A stretch of 13,608 nt of DNA from QYOJ01 sp964642545 (lineage in GTDB: Bacteria > Bacteroidota > Bacteroidia > Bacteroidales > FEN-979), in NCBI GenBank assembly GCA_964642545.1, contig CAZXQU010000071.1, positions 1-13,608 of the forward strand. Direction: 5' to 3'. The position numbers and the translations under genes were made by a program. This document shows positions 7,913-13,608 of the stretch, piece after piece. A model generated the notes under the pieces. That model was given only the letters and a program-made list of their open reading frames with translations, made no database searches and was not told the origin of the DNA. Numbering within the stretch: position 1 is the stretch's first letter; each line of letters starts with the position of its first letter.

Positions 7913-8344
7913 TTAGGCGATTTCGATTAATAAATCATTTTGTGAGACGATGTCACCGGATTTTACCCGAACCGACTGGATTGTTCCGCTCTTCTCGGAA
8001 AGTACATTGTTCTCCATCTTCATTGCCTCCATTGTCAACAGCTTCTGACCAAGCGAAACAGTATCGCCCTCCTTAACCAGAACCTGCAGGATCGTGCCGG
8101 GAAGAGGGGCTTTAACAGCCGTGTTTACAGTTTTGGATACCTGGCGGGGAATTTTCTGTTCTTTTCGCGAAGGTTGGGGATTTTCTAATCGAACCAACGT
8201 TGGAGTTTTGGTAGTTTTCAGCTCCCGGTGCACCTCTACATCATATAGGGTTCCGTTGACTTCAACTTTGGCTATATTTTCTTCAAAGCCCTGTATTTCA
8301 ACTTCATAATTATTCCCATGGATGGTGAACTTAAACTTTTTCAT
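7913..8344 (-). CDS. mmdC: Biotin carrier subunit of the methylmalonyl-CoA decarboxylase
   Basis: This 143-residue protein has a small N-terminal domain (about 1-45) and a basic Pro/Gln/Lys-containing linker (about 46-72). A C-terminal biotinyl domain (about 75-143) follows. The biotinylation motif EAMKMEN is at 106-112, with K109 the expected biotinylated lysine, and APLPGTI begins at 79, as in other decarboxylase carrier subunits. The biotin arm shuttles the carboxyl group from the MmdA carboxyltransferase to membrane subunit MmdB. It is 13 nt after the small membrane subunit and 10 nt before mmdB. A ligase for biotin attachment is not in the window. Confidence 0.95.
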   Translation of the reverse strand: MKKFKFTIHGNNYEVEIQGFEENIAKVEVNGTLYDVEVHRELKTTKTPTLVRLENPQPSRKEQKIPRQVSKTVNTAVKAPLPGTILQVLVKEGDTVSLGQKLLTMEAMKMENNVLSEKSGTIQSVRVKSGDIVSQNDLLIEIA

Positions 8345-8357
8345 TGTGCTTTACCAA

Positions 8358-8729
8358 TTAGTTTTTGATTCCATTCATTACACCATAGATCTTTGAGCTC
8401 CACGGAGAATATGTTTTGGAAACCCTGTGAATCGTCATTGCATATTTTTCCTCATCATGCAATTCAGTAAAATAGAGATACAGTGCTGTGCAAATCGCGG
8501 CATTTTCATCTCCTGTGAGAGATGATTCAGGCTGACTTTCCGCTTTTGCCTTTCCCTCTTTTCGAAGCTTGCGCCTGACAATGAATTCCTGGATGCGGGA
8601 TACCCGCATCAAGATAAGGACCATCATTGCAAGTGCTGAAAATACAACTGTGTAACCAACGATTGTCATGGAGATGGCCATCATGTCAATCTTTGTAATA
8701 TCGAAGGTAATATTGTTGCAAAAGATCAT
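8358..8729 (-). CDS. mmdD: OadG-family small membrane subunit of the decarboxylase
   Basis: This 123-residue protein has one membrane helix (about residues 17-42) followed by a charged cytoplasmic stretch (RRKLRKEGKAKAES) and a C-terminal segment with YLYFTELHDEEKYAMTIHRV and SKIYGVMNG. This architecture matches the OadG/MmdD subunit, which holds the carboxyltransferase and beta subunit together. Similarity in this family is low, so the assignment leans on size, topology and its place between mmdA and the biotin carrier gene. The ATG at 8729 was chosen; in-frame Met codons at residues 16, 17 and 21 are alternatives that would still keep the helix. Confidence 0.82.
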   Translation of the reverse strand: MIFCNNITFDITKIDMMAISMTIVGYTVVFSALAMMVLILMRVSRIQEFIVRRKLRKEGKAKAESQPESSLTGDENAAICTALYLYFTELHDEEKYAMTIHRVSKTYSPWSSKIYGVMNGIKN

Positions 8730-8746
8730 ATAGGTAATATTACTGT

Positions 8747-10306
8747 TTAAAGAGGAATGTTTGAGTGCTTCTTTGGGGGTAGCGAATCTTTTTTTGTCGA
8801 AAGGGTCTGAAGGGCCCTGATAATTCGGAAACGGGTATTTCGTGGTTCAATCACATCATCAATATAGCCGTTCTTTGCGGCGGCATAAGGATTTGCGAAC
8901 TGCTGGATATACTCCTCTTCCTTGTTTGCAATGTACCTTTTTCTTTCAGTGGGATCTTCAATTTCCAGGATCTTTTTACCTTCCAGGATCCCGATTGCTC
9001 CCTTTGGCCCCATCACAGCAATTTCGGCAGTTGGCCAGGCGTAGTTCATATCCGCTCTTAATTGCTTGCATCCCATTACATCATGAGCTCCCCCATAAGA
9101 TTTTCGCAGGGTAATAGTAATTTTTGGAACAGTTGCTTCACCATATGCAAACAGCAGTTTCGCTCCATGTATGATGATCCCGCCATATTCCTGACTGCTT
9201 CCCGGAAGGAATCCAGGAACATCGACAAGTGTAATGATGGGGATATTAAATGCATCGCAAAATCTGACGAAACGGGCTGCTTTTCTTGAGGCGTCTATAT
9301 CCAGAACACCTGCCAGAAAATTGGGTTGGTTGGCCACGATTCCACATGGCATCCCATTGAATCGAGCAAATCCGACAACGATATTTTTTGCAAAATACTG
9401 GTGAATCTCCAGAAACTCTTGATTATCAATGATTGCGTAAATGACCTCTTTGACATCATAGGGTTGGCTGGAGCTGGCAGGGATAATCTCGTTGAGACTG
9501 TCTTCCAGTCGGTCAGGTGGATCGGTACATTCTATTTGGATGGGATCTTCCAGGTTATTTTGGGGTAAAAAGGAGATCAGTTTCCGGATGACCAGGATTC
9601 CTTCATCTTCATTTTCCACCCTGAAATGTGAAACACCTGATTTCGTTGCATGAACTGTGGCTCCTCCGAGGTCTTCTGTTGAGATATCTTCCCCGGTGAC
9701 GGTTTGGGTTACCTTGGGGCCCGTCACAAACATATAGCTGCTTTGTTCGCTCATAATGACAAAATCGGTCAGTGCAGGAGAGTATACGGCACCCCCGGCA
9801 CACGGACCAAAAATAGCTGATATCTGAGGAATTACGCCTGATGCGGCAATGTTTCGCATAAATATGTCGGCATATCCTGCCAGACTGTTAACCCCTTCCT
9901 GGATCCTTGCCCCGCCGCTATCGTTAATCCCGATCACCGGGGCGCCTACCTTCATGGCCTGGTCCATGATCTTACATATCTTCTTCGCGAATGTCTCTGA
10001 AAGACTTCCGCCAAAAACTGTAAAATCCTGTGAAAAAATAAAAACAACTCTTCCGTCAATGGTTCCGCGACCTGTCACAACGCCGTCGCCTAGGTACTCC
10101 TCCTTCTCCATTCCGAAGTTGGTACAACGGTGTGTAACAAACATATCATACTCTTCGAAACTGCCTTCGTCGAGAAGCATTTCTACTCTCTCCCGGGCAG
10201 TATATTTACCTTTATTGTGCTGGGAAAGGATCCTTTTCTCACCGCCACCCTGTCTGGCTTTTTCGCGGTTGTTGAGAAGTTGCTGGATTTTGTCGCTATG
10301 AGTCAT
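8747..10306 (-). CDS. mmdA: Methylmalonyl-CoA decarboxylase, alpha (carboxyltransferase) subunit
   Basis: This 519-residue acyl-CoA carboxyltransferase is related to propionyl-CoA carboxylase beta chains. Residues counted from the ATG at 10306: KGKYTARERVEMLLDEGSF near 32-50, the N-terminal oxyanion-hole motif SGGARIQEGV from 130, GPCAGGAVYSPAL from 167, the C-terminal GFLPGSSQEYGG from 365, and GGAHDVMG at 405-412. It transfers the carboxyl group of (S)-methylmalonyl-CoA to biotin on MmdC. No biotin carboxylase gene is nearby while the membrane pump subunit is, which favours a decarboxylating role. An in-frame TTG at 10324 would extend it by six codons but overlap the epimerase gene by 13 nt; the ATG leaves a 5-nt gap and is preferred. 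Confidence 0.95.
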   Translation of the reverse strand: MTHSDKIQQLLNNREKARQGGGEKRILSQHNKGKYTARERVEMLLDEGSFEEYDMFVTHRCTNFGMEKEEYLGDGVVTGRGTIDGRVVFIFSQDFTVFGGSLSETFAKKICKIMDQAMKVGAPVIGINDSGGARIQEGVNSLAGYADIFMRNIAASGVIPQISAIFGPCAGGAVYSPALTDFVIMSEQSSYMFVTGPKVTQTVTGEDISTEDLGGATVHATKSGVSHFRVENEDEGILVIRKLISFLPQNNLEDPIQIECTDPPDRLEDSLNEIIPASSSQPYDVKEVIYAIIDNQEFLEIHQYFAKNIVVGFARFNGMPCGIVANQPNFLAGVLDIDASRKAARFVRFCDAFNIPIITLVDVPGFLPGSSQEYGGIIIHGAKLLFAYGEATVPKITITLRKSYGGAHDVMGCKQLRADMNYAWPTAEIAVMGPKGAIGILEGKKILEIEDPTERKRYIANKEEEYIQQFANPYAAAKNGYIDDVIEPRNTRFRIIRALQTLSTKKDSLPPKKHSNIPL

Positions 10307-10311
10307 GTCAG

Positions 10312-10713
10312 TTATTTTGAGCAAAATTCAATTAAAACACCGTGAGTGGATTTAGGGTGCAAAAAACCTATATTGAGTCCCTCAGCTCCTTTGCGGGATG
10401 TCGCGTCAATCCGCTGCAATCCCATCTCGCCAGCCTCCTTCAATGCTTTGTCGGCATCATCGGTAGCAAATGCAATATGGTGTATTCCTTCACCCTTTTT
10501 TTCAATGAATTTACTGATAGGCCCTTCTGCATTTGTCGATTCGAGTAGTTCTATTTTGGTCTGGCCAACCTTAAAGAAGGCTGTCTTAACCTGCTGATCT
10601 TTGATCTCTTCAATGGCATAACACGGAATTCCCAGTAACTTTTCGTAGTATGGAATCATCTCATCCAGACTCCTTACCGCAATACCAATGTGTTCAATAT
10701 TATTGATATTCAT
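10312..10713 (-). CDS. mce: Methylmalonyl-CoA epimerase
   Basis: This 133-residue protein is of the vicinal oxygen chelate fold, with two glyoxalase-like repeats. It starts NIEHIGIAV and has FFKVGQTKIELLE, EGIHHIAFATDD and a C-terminal STHGVLIEFC. Expected metal-site residues are H8, E55, H79 and E129. The enzyme interconverts (R)- and (S)-methylmalonyl-CoA. This lets the (R) product of the B12-dependent mutase (not in the window) reach the decarboxylase as the (S) form. It is the first gene of the decarboxylase operon, 5 nt before mmdA, with a good promoter candidate just upstream. Confidence 0.95.
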   Translation of the reverse strand: MNINNIEHIGIAVRSLDEMIPYYEKLLGIPCYAIEEIKDQQVKTAFFKVGQTKIELLESTNAEGPISKFIEKKGEGIHHIAFATDDADKALKEAGEMGLQRIDATSRKGAEGLNIGFLHPKSTHGVLIEFCSK

Positions 10714-10739
10714 ACAGTTATTTGTTAATAAATGAACAG

Positions 10740-10767
10740 CAAAATTATTGATAATTCTGATATCAAA
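10740..10767 (-). promoter_or_regulatory. Candidate Bacteroidota-type promoter for mce-mmdADCB
   Basis: On the - strand TAATTTTG (10740-10747) matches the -7 box TAnnTTTG. A TTTG at 10764-10767 lies 16 nt upstream as a -33 element, slightly closer than usual. Transcription would begin about 7 nt downstream, leaving a leader of about 20 nt before the mce ATG at 10713. Confidence 0.5.
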
Positions 10768-10787
10768 AAAAGAAAGATGTAATTATT

Positions 10788-11825
10788 TTAGAAAAATCTC
10801 TTTTTAAACCAAAAAGCGAGGCTCACGAGGCTAATCAATACCGGCACCTCAACCAGGGGGCCGATCACGGCAGCGAATGCCTCTCCCGAGTTGAGCCCGA
10901 ACACGGCGATTGCCACAGCAATTGCAAGTTCAAAATTGTTGCTTGCTGCTGTAAAGGAGAGGGTGGCCGTTTTCTCATATCCTGCTTTCAGTTTCCAGCC
11001 CATAAAGAAAGAGAGGACAAACATCACGCCGAAGTAGATTGCCAAAGGGATTGCGATTCTCACCACATCCAATGGGATCTTGATAATATATTCTCCCTTA
11101 AGAGAGAACATGACCAGGATTGTGAACAACAGGGCGATAAGGGTAACAGGGGATATTTTCGGGATAAACTTTCGTTCATACCAATCCCTTCCTTTTAGCC
11201 TGATCAGGGTGAACCTGGAGATGATGCCGGCAAGGAAAGGAATTCCCAGGTATATGAATACACTTTTGGCAATCTGCATGATGGTGATATTCACCTCAAA
11301 CGACTTCAGTCCGAACCAGGAGGGGAGAAGAGTGATGAAAAACCAGGCGTAGAGTGAGAAAAAGAGCACCTGGAAGATGGAGTTAAAGGCCACCAGTCCG
11401 GCACAATATTCCCGGTCGCCTTTGGCCAGATCGTTCCACACAATTACCATAGCAATGCAGCGGGCCAGCCCGATCAGTATCAGTCCGGCCATGTACTCGG
11501 GATAGTCGCGAAGAAAAATGATGGCCAGCAGAAACATCAGAATGGGTCCGATGATCCAGTTCTGGACCAGTGAGAGACTGAGTATTTTATAATCACTGAA
11601 GACATCCTTCATCTCCTCATACCTGACCTTGGCGAGAGGAGGATACATCATCAGGATCAGGCCAATGGCAATGGGTATGTTGGTGGTACCAACCTGGAAC
11701 TGGTTCCAGAAACCCACGATTCCGGGAGAAAGGTATCCCCAGAAAACTCCGATTCCCATTGCCAGGAAAATCCAGAGAGTAAGGTACCTGTCAAGAAATT
11801 TAAGCCGCTTTTTCTCCAGCACCAT
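10788..11825 (-). CDS. acr3: ACR3-family arsenite efflux transporter
   Basis: This 345-residue protein has about ten hydrophobic segments and belongs to the ACR3/bile-acid-sodium-symporter group. It begins with the typical LKFLDRYLTLWIFLAM. The conserved Cys of the GLARCIAMVIVWNDLA block is C123, and the conserved Glu of GPLVEVPVL is E326; both are key to arsenite transport in characterised ACR3 proteins. FNSIFQVLFFSLYAWFF and FTAASNNFELAIAVAIAVFG are also family hallmarks. It exports arsenite produced by ArsC across the inner membrane. The reading frame is intact and full length, although the gene immediately upstream (arsM) is wrecked. It is the last gene of the arsR-arsC-arsM-acr3 set; 74 nt separate it from mce. 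Confidence 0.96.
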   Translation of the reverse strand: MVLEKKRLKFLDRYLTLWIFLAMGIGVFWGYLSPGIVGFWNQFQVGTTNIPIAIGLILMMYPPLAKVRYEEMKDVFSDYKILSLSLVQNWIIGPILMFLLAIIFLRDYPEYMAGLILIGLARCIAMVIVWNDLAKGDREYCAGLVAFNSIFQVLFFSLYAWFFITLLPSWFGLKSFEVNITIMQIAKSVFIYLGIPFLAGIISRFTLIRLKGRDWYERKFIPKISPVTLIALLFTILVMFSLKGEYIIKIPLDVVRIAIPLAIYFGVMFVLSFFMGWKLKAGYEKTATLSFTAASNNFELAIAVAIAVFGLNSGEAFAAVIGPLVEVPVLISLVSLAFWFKKRFF

Positions 11826-11865
11826 ACCGAATCATATTTAGACAAAGAAGCGATTAATCGTGTTT

Positions 11866-12168
11866 CTACAATTTATATGCTGTTACCGTAATGCTGAAAA
11901 CACCGGTATCGCTAGCCCTGAATTTCATGATATCCTCTTCAGAAAAGAAATTCAGCCCGATTAATAATCTCCAAATAAGCTTCCTTTTTATTGGCCCCTG
12001 CAACGAATTCAACATTGGAATACCCCAGTTTCTCTGCATTATTTCTTGCTTTCGCCAGCATGGTTTCGCTGAATTCCAATCCGATTACATTGCCTGTTTC
12101 GACTGGTTAGCGATCTCACTGTACTTCTCTTTTACGATCTCTTTAATCTCTTTCTTTCGACTGTTCAT
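11866..12168 (-). pseudogene. arsM: Arsenite S-adenosylmethionine methyltransferase (ArsM) remnant
   Basis: Reading the - strand in several frames reveals the ends and pieces of an ArsM gene. Segment 1 (12168-12094) encodes MNSRKKEIKEIVKEKYSEI..., the usual ArsM N-terminus. Segment 2 (12094-12005, shifted frame) encodes GNVIGLEFSETMLAKAR..., then NAEKLGYSNVEF, from the SAM-binding fold. Segment 3 (12004-11948, same frame) encodes VAGANKKEAYLEIINRAEF, normally more than 60 residues further on. Segment 4 (11943-11866, shifted again) encodes SEEDIMKFRASDTGVFSITV and a stop, the usual ArsM C-terminus. About 100 of some 270 codons remain. The lost parts include the cysteine-bearing N-terminal region and the SAM-motif I (DLGSG). 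An intact ArsM methylates As(III). Family matches are from memory of Bacteroidota ArsM sequences. Confidence 0.82.
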
Positions 12169-12172
12169 GATA

Positions 12173-12571
12173 TTAAAATTTGGAAAATGCCTCTTTAATT
12201 TCGTCCCGAATTCTTCGGTAGACGGATAAAATCTCTTCGTTTGTTCCCCGGGCGGCAGCCGGATCTTCAAAACCTATGTGGAGCCGTTGCCTGACATTTC
12301 CGGTAAAGACCGGACAGTTTTTGCGGGCATTATCACAAACCGTGAAAACAATGTCAAATGCATCTCCTGTAAACAGATCTGTGTTCTTTGGTTCGTGTGA
12401 CGAGATGTCTATATCAATCTCCTTCATCACCTGGATAGCGAAAGGATTTACCTCCTTTTCCGGGCGGGTTCCAGCTGACCTTATTTCCCATGAAGGGTGT
12501 AGAGATCGAAGAATACCTTCGGCCATCTGGCTGCGGCATGAATTGCCGGTACACAGTATTAAAATTCTCAT
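12173..12571 (-). CDS. arsC: Thioredoxin-type arsenate reductase ArsC
   Basis: This 132-residue protein has the low-molecular-weight phosphatase fold. The catalytic loop CTGNSCR (C7 to R13) binds arsenate, the pair C79 and C86 in VCDNARKNC forms the relay disulfide, and D102-P103 supplies the general acid. All three redox cysteines of the Staphylococcus pI258/Bacillus ArsC type (C10, C82, C89) are therefore present. The enzyme reduces arsenate to arsenite using thioredoxin, feeding the ACR3 pump. Its ATG overlaps the stop of the broken arsR by 4 nt (ATGA), so its translation may once have depended on ArsR translation. The arsM remnant starts 4 nt after its stop. Confidence 0.95.
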   Translation of the reverse strand: MRILILCTGNSCRSQMAEGILRSLHPSWEIRSAGTRPEKEVNPFAIQVMKEIDIDISSHEPKNTDLFTGDAFDIVFTVCDNARKNCPVFTGNVRQRLHIGFEDPAAARGTNEEILSVYRRIRDEIKEAFSKF

Positions 12572-12857
12572 AATGAAGTCGGGTTAAGGGTGAAAAATTC
12601 CTGGATCAGCCTTTTTGCCTTTTCCCAGTTTTCTGGATCGATACAGTATCGGACTTTGGGGGGTTCGATATTTCCCTGAATGAGGCCGCTCTCTTTTAAC
12701 TCTTTCAAATGTTGTGAAACAGTCGCCTGGGCTAAAGGAAGCTCTTCAACGATATCGCCGCAAAAACAGCAGTTCTGGCGGGATGTCCCAACGCTTTCGC
12801 AAAACGGGCGAGTTGATTTTCACTCTCAAGGAAGCCTTTGGTTGCTTTGTGGGCCAT
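12568..12857 (-). pseudogene. arsR: ArsR-family arsenic-responsive repressor, frameshifted and internally deleted
   Basis: From the ATG at 12857 the - strand encodes MAHKATKGFLESENQLARF, then AKALGHPARTAV, the usual ArsR N-terminus, but it runs to a stop after 41 codons. In the next frame, from about 12762, it continues FCGDIVEELPLAQATVSQHL, then KELKESGLIQG and YCIDPENWEKAKRL, the helix-turn-helix and C-terminal part, ending at 12568. Bacteroidota ArsR proteins normally have about ten residues between HPAR-ALL and CFCGD, so a deletion of roughly 30 nt not divisible by three best explains both the gap and the shift. The product would lack DNA-binding helices. It is the first gene of the ars operon. 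A sequencing error alone would not remove the missing residues. Confidence 0.85.
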
Positions 12858-12898
12858 AACTTGTTTATCTTTATCCAGGAATTGGTTTTCTATTGTTC

Positions 12899-12914
12899 AT
12901 CGCAAATGTACGAT
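12899..12914 (-). promoter_or_regulatory. Candidate ars promoter -7 box inside an ATCG/CGAT dyad
   Basis: On the - strand TACATTTG (12903-12910) matches TAnnTTTG and is exactly framed by an inverted pair, ATCG at 12899-12902 and CGAT at 12911-12914. Transcription would start near 12896, about 40 nt before the arsR ATG. A dyad centred on the -7 box fits an autoregulated ArsR operator. No well-spaced -33 TTG is visible, which lowers confidence. Confidence 0.4.
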
Positions 12915-12979
12915 AGATTAAATGAAAATTCCACGCAAATCTGAAATTATTTTTTGAATTAATATTTATACGACAGATT

Positions 12980-13477
12980 TTGAAACACTTAGAAATTGAA
13001 CGGAAGTATCTGATTGATCCCGAAAAATGGGAGATGGCAGATAAGCCAGAGGCCAGAACGCTGACCCAGGGGTATCTTTGCATGGATGACCAGAAGGTTA
13101 TCAGAGTTCGTATTGTTCAAATACACTCCGGGAGCAGGGGGTATCTGACCATCAAAGGGAAGATGCAGAACCTGGGGCGACCTGAGTTTGAATATGAAAT
13201 TCCGGTGGAAGAGGCGAAGGACCTTATAGCATTAACTCTGTATACTCCAATTGAAAAAACCCGGTATAAGTACCTCTATAAAGGTAAGATCTGGGATGTG
13301 GATATCTTTCATGGTAGCAACGAAGGATTGTATTTAGCCGAGATTGAGCTGGATGATCCCAACGATGCGATCGATTTCCCGGAGTGGATCAGAGAAGAGG
13401 TGTCACACGATCCACGCTACTACAACTCGTATCTGTCGGAACACCCTTTCACCACCTGGAAATATAAAAAGGAATGA
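12980..13477 (+). CDS. CYTH-domain (triphosphate tunnel) protein
   Basis: This 165-residue protein has the CYTH signature ExExK at its N-terminus (E5, E7, K9 in LEIERKYLI). Alternating acidic and basic strands follow, including VIRVRI, YLTIKGK, FEYEIP and KTRYKYLYKGKIWDVDIF, then AEIELDD near residues 120-126. This is the eight-stranded tunnel fold that binds inorganic or nucleoside triphosphates with divalent metal. Single-domain bacterial members are often tripolyphosphatases or of unknown role, and nothing here fixes the substrate. The start is a TTG at 12980: no in-frame ATG exists before the upstream stop at 12923-12925, and the next ATG (codon 19) would remove the ExExK motif. It is divergent from the ars operon and seems unrelated in function. 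Confidence 0.88.
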   Translation: MKHLEIERKYLIDPEKWEMADKPEARTLTQGYLCMDDQKVIRVRIVQIHSGSRGYLTIKGKMQNLGRPEFEYEIPVEEAKDLIALTLYTPIEKTRYKYLYKGKIWDVDIFHGSNEGLYLAEIELDDPNDAIDFPEWIREEVSHDPRYYNSYLSEHPFTTWKYKKE

Positions 13478-13493
13478 AGCTGCCTTCATTCCT
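13470..13493 (-). terminator. Intrinsic terminator for tRNA-Ala, inside the 3' end of the CYTH gene
   Basis: A perfect 10-bp stem (13470-13479 with 13484-13493) closes a 4-nt loop. Read on the - strand it is followed by TTTTTATATT, so it works as a terminator for transcripts coming from the tRNA-Ala side. The stem contains the CYTH stop codon (13475-13477) and the T run is its last Lys codons. On the + strand no T run follows, so it is a poorer terminator for the CYTH gene. Confidence 0.75.
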
Positions 13494-13502
13494 AATTCCT
13501 CA

Positions 13503-13549
13503 TTCGTAATTGGCTCCACCGAACTCCGCTTCGCTTCGGTTCGTAATTG
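13503..13549. repeat. Small hairpin unit bounded by 10-bp direct repeats
   Basis: TTCGTAATTG occurs at 13503-13512 and again at 13540-13549. Between them is a 27-bp GC-richer insert with inverted ends CCGAA (13519-13523) and TTCGG (13535-13539) around a CGCTTCGC-rich loop. It resembles a short intergenic repeat fragment. Whether it recurs in the genome cannot be judged from this window. Confidence 0.5.
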
Positions 13550-13555
13550 AATCCG

Positions 13556-13608
13556 TGGAGCATAAGGGAGTCGAACCCTTGACCTCTAGACTGCCAGTCT
13601 AACGCTCT
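13556..13608 (-). tRNA. tRNA-Ala (GGC), 5' end cut off by the window edge
   Basis: On the - strand the anticodon loop reads CTGGCAG with anticodon GGC, closed by TTAGA and TCTAG. A T-loop TTCGACT between AAGGG and CCCTT follows. The acceptor 3' strand is ATGCTCC with discriminator A at 13556. U at position 70 and A at 73 fit the G3-U70 alanine identity rule, although the 5' acceptor strand is outside the window. CCA is not encoded. Confidence 0.88.

Noticed and set aside
9849..10301. A 150-codon open frame on the + strand
   Set aside because: It is antisense to the 5' part of mmdA, which carries clear carboxyltransferase motifs; the antisense product shows no family features.
10306..10324. 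TTG start for mmdA six codons before the ATG
   Set aside because: It would overlap the mce coding region, and related proteins begin at the MTHSDKIQQLL position.
11891..12229. A 112-codon + strand open frame over the arsM remnant
   Set aside because: The opposite strand gives the recognisable ArsM pieces in correct order; the + strand product has no recognisable motif.
12085..12270. A 61-codon - strand frame that could be a small gene between arsC and acr3
   Set aside because: Its upstream part is the out-of-frame 3' end of arsC; the stretch after the ATG at 12168 is the ArsM N-terminus, so it is part of the arsM remnant and not an independent gene.
12714..12944. A 76-codon + strand open frame over arsR and its promoter
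   Set aside because: It is antisense to clear ArsR N-terminal and helix-turn-helix sequence and runs through the likely promoter.
1..13608. CRISPR array, insertion sequence, integrase or phage genes
   Set aside because: No regularly spaced repeats, transposase or integrase motifs, or long inverted repeats were seen; every long stretch is accounted for by housekeeping or resistance genes.

Overview
The window looks like a chromosomal segment of a Bacteroidota bacterium, probably Bacteroidales-like. Four things suggest this: the purH-mreB-mreC-mreD gene order, promoter-like TAnnTTTG boxes, few Shine-Dalgarno sites, and a compact mce-mmdA-mmdD-mmdC-mmdB cluster of the kind used by succinate/propionate fermenters. 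Both edges fall inside tRNA genes: tRNA-Cys(GCA) on the + strand at the left and tRNA-Ala(GGC) on the - strand at the right.

Layout: 1-99 holds the 3' part of tRNA-Cys and its terminator. 142-4056 (-) is purH followed by mreB, mreC and mreD, which encode the last two steps of purine synthesis and the rod-shape scaffold. 4182-5426 (+) is a lone MacB/FtsX-type ABC permease. It converges on a ferritin-like diiron protein (5423-5926, -), and the two genes share a TTAA at their stops. 5976-10713 (-) is an apparent operon of methylmalonyl-CoA epimerase, the four subunits of a sodium-pumping methylmalonyl-CoA decarboxylase, and a uridine kinase-like protein. Together the epimerase and decarboxylase would turn methylmalonyl-CoA into propionyl-CoA and CO2 and export Na+.

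10788-12857 (-) is an arsenic resistance operon, arsR-arsC-arsM-acr3, and it is the most unusual part of the window. The arsenate reductase (arsC) and arsenite efflux pump (acr3) look intact. The repressor arsR carries an internal deletion with a frameshift. The arsenite methyltransferase arsM is reduced to about 300 bp of recognisable N-terminal, central and C-terminal fragments joined at three deletion points. Neither broken gene gives a full-length reading frame; both were found by reading the - strand across frames. The operon seems to have lost regulation and methylation while keeping reduction plus efflux.

12980-13477 (+) is a CYTH-domain protein with a TTG start, divergent from the ars operon. 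Its 3' end contains a hairpin that reads as an intrinsic terminator for the opposite-strand tRNA-Ala. Between them is a short hairpin unit bounded by 10-bp direct repeats. I saw no CRISPR array, insertion sequence, phage gene or convincing new multi-gene system.
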